A stretch of DNA of 11,757 nt from Spartobacteria bacterium (GTDB taxonomy: Bacteria; Verrucomicrobiota; Verrucomicrobiia; Chthoniobacterales; UBA10450), in assembly GCA_021324035.1 (NCBI GenBank), contig JAJPJU010000247.1, positions 1 to 11,757 on the forward strand, in the 5' to 3' direction. Under the pieces are notes generated by a model that did not search any database, was not told the origin of the DNA, and worked only from the letters and a program-made list of their open reading frames with translations. Position numbers and translations under genes: made by a program. Shown piece after piece: positions 6,969 through 11,757 of the stretch. The first letter of the stretch is position 1; the number at the start of each line of letters is the position of its first letter.

Positions 6969-7507
6969 AAAAAAATCCGGTCACACATCCTGACGAGGCT
7001 GAGCGAGAGAACGCTTCAGCCACTCGGGACCAGGCCAATGGTCAGGACGAAATCACTGCCATTCAGGCGGATCTCGATCGTTTTCGCGATTTGGCAATGC
7101 GAACTCAGGCCGACTTCGAGAATTACAAGAAACGTTCGGCTCGCGAAAAAGATGATGCGATCAAGTACGCCAACAAAAGTCTGCTCGAGAAACTCGTTTC
7201 AATTGTCGATCACTTCGAGCTGGGTTTGGAAGCAGCGCGTGATGAAGGTGAAACGTCCCCGGTTTATTCCGGAATGAGCCTGGTGTCGAAACAACTTCAG
7301 GATTTTCTTGCCGAGAACGGTTTGCAGCCAATTGAAGCCGTTGGTCAAAAATTCGACCCTAACTTCCATGAAGCGATCGGGCATGAACCAAGCGCCGACG
7401 TTCCCGAAGACATTGTCATACGCCAAACCCGCCGCGGTTATCGGTTCAAAGATCGATTGTTGCGACCATCTGCCGTGGTTGTTTCGTCTGGCCCGGCAAA
7501 TAAGTGA
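6965..7507 (+). CDS. grpE: GrpE, nucleotide exchange factor of the DnaK chaperone
   Basis: GrpE dimers release ADP from DnaK (Hsp70) in the cytoplasm and drive its substrate cycle. The 180-residue length is typical. The N-terminal half is a long charged helix (about 25-90, including LAMRTQADFENYKKR). The C-terminal beta domain carries the family signature: KFDPNFHEAIGHEPSADVPE, then TRRGYRFKDRLLRPS and a final VVVS strand. The ATG overlaps the stop of the phosphatase gene by four bases (ATGA), indicating translational coupling. The TGA stop (7505-7507) lies inside the first unit of a heptamer repeat, so the repeat supplies the end of the gene. dnaJ follows after an 83-base gap filled by that repeat. 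The usual partner dnaK is absent, so it must be encoded elsewhere. Confidence 0.95.
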   Translation: MKKNPVTHPDEAERENASATRDQANGQDEITAIQADLDRFRDLAMRTQADFENYKKRSAREKDDAIKYANKSLLEKLVSIVDHFELGLEAARDEGETSPVYSGMSLVSKQLQDFLAENGLQPIEAVGQKFDPNFHEAIGHEPSADVPEDIVIRQTRRGYRFKDRLLRPSAVVVSSGPANK

Positions 7508-7581
7508 CACGTGACGAGTGACGAGTAAAATTCCGCGCGGCAGCTGCTCAATCTTGCCACTCGTAATCCGTTACTCCCCAC
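7504..7581. repeat. inverted pair of degenerate 7-nt tandem repeats between grpE and dnaJ
   Basis: The left arm reads GTGACAC, GTGACGA, GTGACGA, then GTAA (7504-7528). The right arm (7558-7581), read on the other strand, gives GTGGGGA, GTAACGG, ATTACGA, GTG: the same heptamer in diverged form and opposite orientation. About 30 bases separate the arms. The arms could pair imperfectly in RNA within a grpE-dnaJ transcript, ending 9 bases before the dnaJ ATG. The first unit contains the grpE stop codon. The tandem heptamers are directly visible, while a mobile or dispersed origin is inference. Confidence 0.7.
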
Positions 7582-7590
7582 TTTTCTCAA

Positions 7591-8736
7591 ATGCCCAAAA
7601 CTAAGCGCGACTACTATGAGGTTCTCGGGGTCGCTCGTGGAGCGTCCAGCGAGGAAGTGAAGCGCGCTTATCGCAAACTCGCGGTGAAATTTCATCCGGA
7701 TAAAAATCCGGACGACCCGCATGCCGAAGAGAAGTTCAAGGAACTCGGCGAAGCCTATGATGTCCTGATGGACGCCGACAAACGAGCGGCCTACGACCGC
7801 TTTGGTCATGCGGCGTTCGAGCAGGGCGGGGGATTTCGCGGAGGATTTCACGATCCGTTCGACATTTTTCGCGAAGTATTCTCCGGCGGCGGCGGCGGAA
7901 TCGCAGGCAACATCTTCGAAACATTTTTTGGTGGAATGGCCGGCGGCCAGGACCGGCAGCGCGGTGCCGATTTGCGATACGACATGCAGATCACGCTCGA
8001 GGAAGCCGCCTTCGGCACCGAAAAGGAAATCGAAGTGCAAAAGCTCGATATTTGCGACAAATGCAAAGGCTCAGGCGCCGAAGGCGGATCGCGGACGGTT
8101 AATTGTCCCGTTTGCGGCGGCCGCGGCCAGGTCGTCAGCTCACGAGGATTTTTCCAGGTGTCGCAGACTTGTCCGCGATGCCGCGGGGTTGGTCAGGTGG
8201 TCGAAAAACCGTGCCGTCAATGCGAAGGCGACGGTCGCGTGGAAAAGGCGAGTCGAATTAAACTCAAAATTCCCGCTGGAATTACCGACGGTTCTCGGCT
8301 GCGTTCATCGCGCAACGGTGAGGCTGGAATTCGCGGCGGACCGCAGGGCGATCTATACGTCGTCGTTCACATCCAGGAGCACAAGATTTTCCAGCGCGAC
8401 GAAGACAATTTGTATTGCGAAGTGCCAATTCCATTCACCCTGGCCACGCTTGGCGGAGAAGTGCCCGTGCCGACACTGGAAGGCAAAGCGAATCTCAAAG
8501 TCCCGGCCGGAACTCAGAGTGCTCAAATGTTCAAGCTCCGCGGCAAAGGCATTGTCCACGTAAATGGACATGAGCGGGGCGATTTGCTGGTGCGGGTGCT
8601 GGTCGAAGTTCCGACCAAATTAAATGCCGAGCAGCGGGCCAAGCTTCAGGAATTCGCCGAGCTCTGCGGCGATGAGAATACGCCATTGCGGAAAAGTTTT
8701 TTTGAGCGTGCCAAAGAATTCTTTCGGGATGTTTGA
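7591..8736 (+). CDS. dnaJ: DnaJ, Hsp40 co-chaperone (type I)
   Basis: DnaJ delivers unfolded clients to DnaK and stimulates its ATPase. All type I domains are present in 381 residues: the J domain (about 6-70, HPD at 35-37), a Gly/Phe-rich region (about 78-120), a zinc-binding domain with four CxxCxGxG repeats (Cys pairs 155/158, 172/175, 194/197 and 208/211, with small variants such as CRQCEGDG), then the two beta-barrel client-binding domains and a C-terminal dimerisation end. Length and order match the family. ATG 7591 puts KRDYYEVLGV at the usual position; no strong ribosome site precedes it because a repeat fills the upstream gap. The gene is probably cotranscribed with grpE, with the repeat hairpin possibly tuning relative expression. 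Confidence 0.97.
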   Translation: MPKTKRDYYEVLGVARGASSEEVKRAYRKLAVKFHPDKNPDDPHAEEKFKELGEAYDVLMDADKRAAYDRFGHAAFEQGGGFRGGFHDPFDIFREVFSGGGGGIAGNIFETFFGGMAGGQDRQRGADLRYDMQITLEEAAFGTEKEIEVQKLDICDKCKGSGAEGGSRTVNCPVCGGRGQVVSSRGFFQVSQTCPRCRGVGQVVEKPCRQCEGDGRVEKASRIKLKIPAGITDGSRLRSSRNGEAGIRGGPQGDLYVVVHIQEHKIFQRDEDNLYCEVPIPFTLATLGGEVPVPTLEGKANLKVPAGTQSAQMFKLRGKGIVHVNGHERGDLLVRVLVEVPTKLNAEQRAKLQEFAELCGDENTPLRKSFFERAKEFFRDV

Positions 8737-8756
8737 GCCTGAGGTAAAATTTGGTC

Positions 8757-8981
8757 ATGATCCCCGACCAGTTATACCAGCTCTTGCACGCAGTGCCGTT
8801 TGTCCCGTTCAAAGTACACGTCGCTGCAGATCCAAAGTCCTATGACATCCCACATCCTGATTTCGCGCTGCTCACGCATCGAAGGCGTGTCCTGGCAGTA
8901 GCTCTCCAGGATAAAGACGCGGTCCATTTAATCAGCGTGCCACTGATTACGAAGATTGAAGCCGCAGCTGCGACCGCTTAG
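8757..8981 (+). CDS. short conserved-type protein (~75 residues), unknown function
   Basis: This 74-residue protein reads PDQLYQLLHAVPFVPFKVHVAADPKSYDIPHPDF..., with a later HLISVPLITKIE. The layout (N-terminal helix, PF.PFKVHV strand, SYDIPHPDF turn, basic RRR, strand, final LI.KIE) matches a short uncharacterised family that I recall as common in Planctomycetota and Verrucomicrobiota, often in many copies per genome. ATG 8757 is preferred, with GAGG at 8741-8744 upstream at a rather long distance. A TTG two codons earlier is possible. It begins 20 bases after dnaJ. No catalytic residue pattern is evident. The family resemblance comes from memory of the pattern, not a search. Confidence 0.75.
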   Translation: MIPDQLYQLLHAVPFVPFKVHVAADPKSYDIPHPDFALLTHRRRVLAVALQDKDAVHLISVPLITKIEAAAATA

Positions 8982-9025
8982 TTCCGCGTCTTGCCTTCAG
9001 TCTTCAATGCGCCTAAAACGGCGCG

Positions 9026-9802
9026 ATGGCTGACGAATCAACTCCGCCGCCGCTGCCTTCCCAGCCCGTCGTAATCGCACCAGCCTCGCGGACAGAGCCG
9101 CTCGCAATCATCAGTTTGGTTTTGGCGATCCTATCCTGGATTGTCTGCCTTCTTATCGGGTCCATTCCCGCGATCATCTGTGGTCACATGGCCCGTTCGA
9201 AGATTCGGCGATCCAATGGCGCTCTGACCGGGATGAATTTTGCGCTGGCTGGCCTGATCATCGCGTATCTCGAAATCCCGATGGGCATCATGGGCGGCAT
9301 CATGTTGGTCGACATGATTCGATCGGACCGAGTGCGCCTTCACGATCTCGCTCTCGAGAAAAAGGAAATCATTTCCGATGACACCAGGTCAAAGATCACC
9401 GTGTCGGGTTTTTGGGTGAAAAGATCGGATCTCAACAAACATTCGTCGTTACAGGCGGCCAAGCCGGACAAGGAATTGTATTTGATCGTAATTGGTGATT
9501 CGAAAACCAAGGTCCCGAACATGACGTTGCAACAGCATCACCAGACCACTCGCGATCACATGCTGAAACAGCTGAACAATTCGTCGGCGACGGATCCCGT
9601 TTCGACAACGATCGATAACCATCCGGCGCTGCAGGATGAGCTCCGCGGAACGGAAAACGGGAAAAACGTGGTCTTTCTTCACACCACGGTTGATGAAGGC
9701 GACTCGTTCGAACAAATTCTGGCTTGGACGGAAAAGGGGCGTTGGGCCAGTGAAAACCAGGAGCTTCATAACGCCACCAGCAGCTTTCATATTGGAGAAT
9801 AG
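9026..9802 (+). CDS. DUF4190-like membrane protein with C-terminal soluble domain
   Basis: The 258-residue protein starts with a Pro-rich cytoplasmic segment (STPPPLPSQP), then two membrane helices (about 26-53 and 67-97) separated by the short basic GHMARSKIRRSNG loop. This is the DUF4190 pattern, in which a 'G-x-x-A' helix pair surrounds a GHxAxxxI-like loop. The remaining ~155 residues are soluble and unrecognised: a strand-rich start (SKITVSGFWVKRSDL, LYLIVIGDSK), a helix (TTRDHMLKQLNN) and a final FLHTTVDE...FEQILAWTEKGRW section resembling stress-response or PsbP-like lipoprotein folds only in general pattern. ATG 9026 has no strong ribosome site. It lies 44 bases after the short protein gene. 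The function is unknown, and topology suggests the C-domain could be outside or inside. Confidence 0.78.
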   Translation: MADESTPPPLPSQPVVIAPASRTEPLAIISLVLAILSWIVCLLIGSIPAIICGHMARSKIRRSNGALTGMNFALAGLIIAYLEIPMGIMGGIMLVDMIRSDRVRLHDLALEKKEIISDDTRSKITVSGFWVKRSDLNKHSSLQAAKPDKELYLIVIGDSKTKVPNMTLQQHHQTTRDHMLKQLNNSSATDPVSTTIDNHPALQDELRGTENGKNVVFLHTTVDEGDSFEQILAWTEKGRWASENQELHNATSSFHIGE

Positions 9803-9892
9803 AGGCGGTTCCTGACCGGGCGAGACGGCAACCGGGCAAGCCAACTCATTTCCCCGCATACAAGCCCCTCACCGCGCGCGAATTAAGGTTGT

Positions 9893-10345
9893 ATGAAAGA
9901 GGAACCTAAGATTGATCGCAAACGGATGATCGAGTTGCTGAACGAAGATCTCGCGCGCGAATACCAGGCCGTTATCGCCTACGTTATTTACAGCCAGACC
10001 CTGAAAGGTGCGGAGTACAACCACATCGCGCAGGAATTGGAAAAGCATGCCGCCGAGGAACTGCAGCACGCACTTAAGATTGCGAAGCAGATCGACTATT
10101 TTAACGGCGAACCGACTAACAAGCCGAAGGAGGTCAAAGTGTCGGACAAACCGCGCGACATGTTGAAGTTTGATCTCGAGAACGAACGCCAAACGATCGT
10201 TAATTATCGTCAACGGATTCGCCAGGCCGACGCAATGGGCGAGTTCGCCCTCGGTGAGGTGTTGCGCGAAATCATCGCCCAGGAACAGGAACATCTTCAA
10301 GATCTCGCTGACGCCCTGGGAATCGATACGCCAAAGATCGATTAG
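9893..10345 (+). CDS. ferritin-like diiron-domain protein
   Basis: The 150-residue, all-helical protein fits the ferritin/bacterioferritin-like fold. It carries two EX(n)H-type half-sites: AREYQAVIAY with E23, then EKHAAEELQH (E55/E56, H59), and later DLENERQTI (E96/E98), then IIAQEQEHLQDL (E131/E133, H134). These are consistent with a four-helix bundle binding two metal ions. It may store or oxidise iron or protect DNA in a Dps/bacterioferritin-like manner, but no haem-binding Met could be assigned and the length is about that of Bfr. ATG 9893 has AAGG about 5 bases upstream (9886-9889 region), a good ribosome site. It stands alone between unrelated genes, 90 bases after one and 94 before rsmE, so it may have its own promoter. 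Confidence 0.87.
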   Translation: MKEEPKIDRKRMIELLNEDLAREYQAVIAYVIYSQTLKGAEYNHIAQELEKHAAEELQHALKIAKQIDYFNGEPTNKPKEVKVSDKPRDMLKFDLENERQTIVNYRQRIRQADAMGEFALGEVLREIIAQEQEHLQDLADALGIDTPKID

Positions 10346-10346
10346 C

Positions 10347-10438
10347 GGAATGTTAGATGTATGATGTCCGATGTAAGATGTGGCGGCGAATCGCGCACGC
10401 TCTAAATCTAACATCCTCAATCTTACATCTGACATTCC
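10347..10438. repeat. inverted pair of degenerate 7-nt tandem repeats before rsmE
   Basis: The left arm (10347-10380) contains ATGTTAG, ATGTATG, ATGTCCG, ATGTAAG, ATG, a strict 7-nt period from 10350. The right arm (10405-10438), read on the opposite strand, begins GGAATGTCAGATGTAAG and matches the left arm at most positions over 34 nt. About 24 bases separate the arms. A strong stem could form in RNA, ending directly before the rsmE ATG (10440) and hiding any ribosome site. The design is the same as the grpE-dnaJ element but the heptamer differs. Confidence 0.8.
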
Positions 10439-10439
10439 G

Positions 10440-11183
10440 ATGCATCGCTTCTATATCTCGCCCGACGATTGGAACCCGCGCGAGCTGACCTTGGGCGAAG
10501 GCGAGGCGCATCATGCGCGTGATGTGCTGCGCCTGAAGCAGGGAGATCGCGTTGTCGTCTTTAACGGTCGGGGACGGGAGATCACGGCGGAGATTCTCGA
10601 TTTTGCCAAAAACGAAGTTCGCCTTCGCAAACTCCAGGAAAACGAAACGCCGCCGCTGCGTTGCCGAATCACTCTCGGTCAGGCGATTCCCAAAGGAAAA
10701 AACATGGATCTCATCGTGCAAAAAGCGGTTGAGATCGGCGCCGCCGAAATCGCGCCGTTGATTTCGGAACGAACGATTGTCGATCTCGATTCAAAGGAGG
10801 CTGAACAGAAGCGAGCGAAGTGGCAGCAGATTGCGATCGAAGCGGCAAAACAATGCGGCCAGAACTGGCTGCCGGCGATTCACACGCCGCGCAAGCTCAA
10901 GGATTTTTTTGGCCAACAATCTTCACACGACCTCCGCCTGATCGGGTCGTTGCAGCCGGACGCCATTCATTTGAAACAGGTTTTGGCCGATTATCGCGAA
11001 CAACAGGGCGGTCGGCCTGCTCGCGTCTTAATGATGGTCGGTCCCGAAGGCGATTTTACCCCGGCTGAGCTTTCACTGGCAAAGTCCCATGGGTGTCAGC
11101 CCATTACGCTCGGCCCAATCATCTTGCGTGTTGAGACTGCTGCAATCTATTGCCTCAGTGTGCTTTCCTATGAGCTGATGTGA
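10440..11183 (+). CDS. rsmE: 16S rRNA (uracil1498-N3)-methyltransferase RsmE
   Basis: RsmE methylates N3 of U1498 in 16S rRNA of the small ribosomal subunit using S-adenosylmethionine. The 247 residues show an N-terminal PUA-like RNA-binding domain (HRFYISPDDW, HHARDVLRL, GDRVVVFNG) and a C-terminal SPOUT/trefoil-knot domain: QAIPKGKNMDLIVQKAVEIG (81-100), ISERT (108-112), the MVGPEGDFTPAE SAM loop (199-210) and LGPIILRVETA (224-234). Two positions differ from the common form: GPEGDF for GPEGGF, and Ile227 where LGxRILR usually has Arg. ATG 10440 is chosen because the protein then starts with the family's typical MHRFYI. A GTG 20 codons upstream would read through the repeat. The right-hand repeat arm ends one base before the start codon. 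Confidence 0.93.
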   Translation: MHRFYISPDDWNPRELTLGEGEAHHARDVLRLKQGDRVVVFNGRGREITAEILDFAKNEVRLRKLQENETPPLRCRITLGQAIPKGKNMDLIVQKAVEIGAAEIAPLISERTIVDLDSKEAEQKRAKWQQIAIEAAKQCGQNWLPAIHTPRKLKDFFGQQSSHDLRLIGSLQPDAIHLKQVLADYREQQGGRPARVLMMVGPEGDFTPAELSLAKSHGCQPITLGPIILRVETAAIYCLSVLSYELM

Positions 11184-11184
11184 A

Positions 11185-11212
11185 TGCGGCGCGTCTTGGT
11201 TGTTGCGCCGCA
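11185..11212 (+). terminator. hairpin after rsmE, terminator-like but without a T-tract
   Basis: TGCGGCGC (11185-11192) and GCGCCGCA (11205-11212) form a perfect 8-bp GC-rich stem with a 12-base loop, starting two bases after the rsmE stop. No run of T follows, so it is not a classical intrinsic terminator. It could still mark a transcript end or stabilise the 3' end. Confidence 0.4.
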
Positions 11213-11291
11213 GCCCTGGCGGAGGCGGATTCGTGTGAATCGATGTGAAGCAGACAGTCTGGTCAGGCAGAGGTTCAAAAGGCCAAAAACA

Positions 11292-11320
11292 TTGACTTTT
11301 GCTGCCTGTTTTGATTCGAT
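11292..11320 (+). promoter_or_regulatory. candidate promoter for the right-edge secreted protein
   Basis: TTGACT (five of six -35 positions) at 11292-11297 is followed after 17 bases by TTCGAT at 11315-11320, a weak -10. A small hairpin, CTGCG-GACC-CGCAG (11321-11334), comes next, directly before the start codon at 11343. No ribosome site is obvious. The call rests on pattern and position only. Confidence 0.3.
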
Positions 11321-11342
11321 CTGCGGACCCGCAGGCCGCAAA

Positions 11343-11757
11343 ATGATGAAGTATTTAATCCAAGTCACGCTCGGCACACTGGTTCTATGTGCGTCGGTCA
11401 GCGCTGCTGAAATCGGCTGGAATTTTGGCAGCAGAAGCGTCGGAACTCTTTCCCCAACGTCTGGAGTTCCAGTCACCAATTTAACGGTAAGCGATTTTTC
11501 GCGGGCCAATGGGGGTCCCAACGACACCCAGGCAAATATCATCGATTCGGGTTCCAACTCGGGAGGTGCTTACGCCGGGGCCAGCGGAGATAACAACGCG
11601 CAGGCCATTGCCATTGCCGGGCCGCTCGATATCACGAACTCGACTTATTTCTCGTTCACGCTGACTCCAACCGGCGGCAATATAGTTACCGTTACTGGCT
11701 TTACTTTTGGGAGCCGCAGTTCTACCGGCGGTCCCACTTTAATCTCCATTCGCTCGA
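11343..11757 (+). CDS. secreted protein, PEP-CTERM-cargo style, 3'-truncated by window end
   Basis: The frame from ATG 11343 stays open for 138 codons to the edge. It starts MMKYLIQVTLGTLVLCASVSAA, a signal peptide with likely cleavage before EIGWNFG. The mature part is Gly/Ser/Thr/Asn-rich with short strands: IGWNFG, NLTVSDFSRANG, SGGAYAG, then STYFSFTLTP, VTVTGFTFGSRSS and TGGPTLISIRS. This 'NLTVSDFSRGN / STYFFTLTP / FGSRSTGTGP' pattern is what I associate with extracellular proteins of Verrucomicrobiota and Planctomycetota that often end in a PEP-CTERM sorting signal. The C-terminus is not in view, so that cannot be tested here. An alternative start is ATG 11346, one codon later. No enzymatic motif is visible in the present part. 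Confidence 0.72.
   Translation, partial: MMKYLIQVTLGTLVLCASVSAAEIGWNFGSRSVGTLSPTSGVPVTNLTVSDFSRANGGPNDTQANIIDSGSNSGGAYAGASGDNNAQAIAIAGPLDITNSTYFSFTLTPTGGNIVTVTGFTFGSRSSTGGPTLISIRS

Noticed and set aside
9800..9850. TAGAGGCGG at the DUF4190-like gene end, matching the 63-bp element's left end, plus ACCGGGC direct repeats 16 bases apart
   Set aside because: Only nine bases match, with no inverted right end or hairpin core, so a chance match or a decayed remnant cannot be told apart.

Overview
The window is a gene-dense stretch of bacterial chromosome with moderately high GC. Eleven genes lie on the + strand and one large gene lies on the - strand. No rRNA, tRNA, CRISPR array, insertion sequence or phage gene is visible. 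The style suggests a soil-type Verrucomicrobiota bacterium (Chthoniobacterales-like). The reasons are the short ~75-residue 'PFKVHVA...PHPDF' protein, the secreted protein with a 'STYF-FTLTP' and 'FGSRSS-TGGP' pattern at the right edge, the membrane-anchored RsbU-type phosphatase next to a STAS protein, and small palindromic and heptamer repeats in and between genes. This placement is inference from protein style, not a database match.

Layout. At the left edge lies a 5'-truncated 1-acylglycerol-3-phosphate acyltransferase (PlsC family). It is followed by two small genes with Pro/Ser/Thr-rich tails: a one-helix membrane protein, and a secreted protein carrying three 18-residue 'KSP' repeats. 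Convergent to these is a 902-residue protein that joins a metallo-beta-lactamase/beta-CASP exonuclease to an ATP-dependent DNA ligase. A 63-bp double-hairpin palindromic element sits in frame exactly between its two enzyme halves. A secreted protein of unknown function diverges from it.

The central block reads STAS anti-sigma-factor antagonist, GAF/PP2C serine phosphatase, grpE, dnaJ. A good promoter candidate lies just before the STAS gene, and the phosphatase and grpE genes overlap by four bases. This suggests that partner-switching stress signalling and the Hsp70 co-chaperones are expressed together; dnaK itself is not here. Next come a ~75-residue conserved-type protein, a DUF4190-like two-helix membrane protein, a ferritin-like diiron protein and rsmE (16S rRNA m3U1498 methyltransferase). 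The right edge cuts a secreted protein after its first 138 codons.

Two intergenic spaces, grpE-dnaJ and ferritin-rsmE, are filled by elements of one design: degenerate 7-nt tandem repeats arranged as an inverted pair. With the in-frame palindrome in the ligase gene, these are the most unusual structures in the window. No intergenic stretch exceeds 300 bases.
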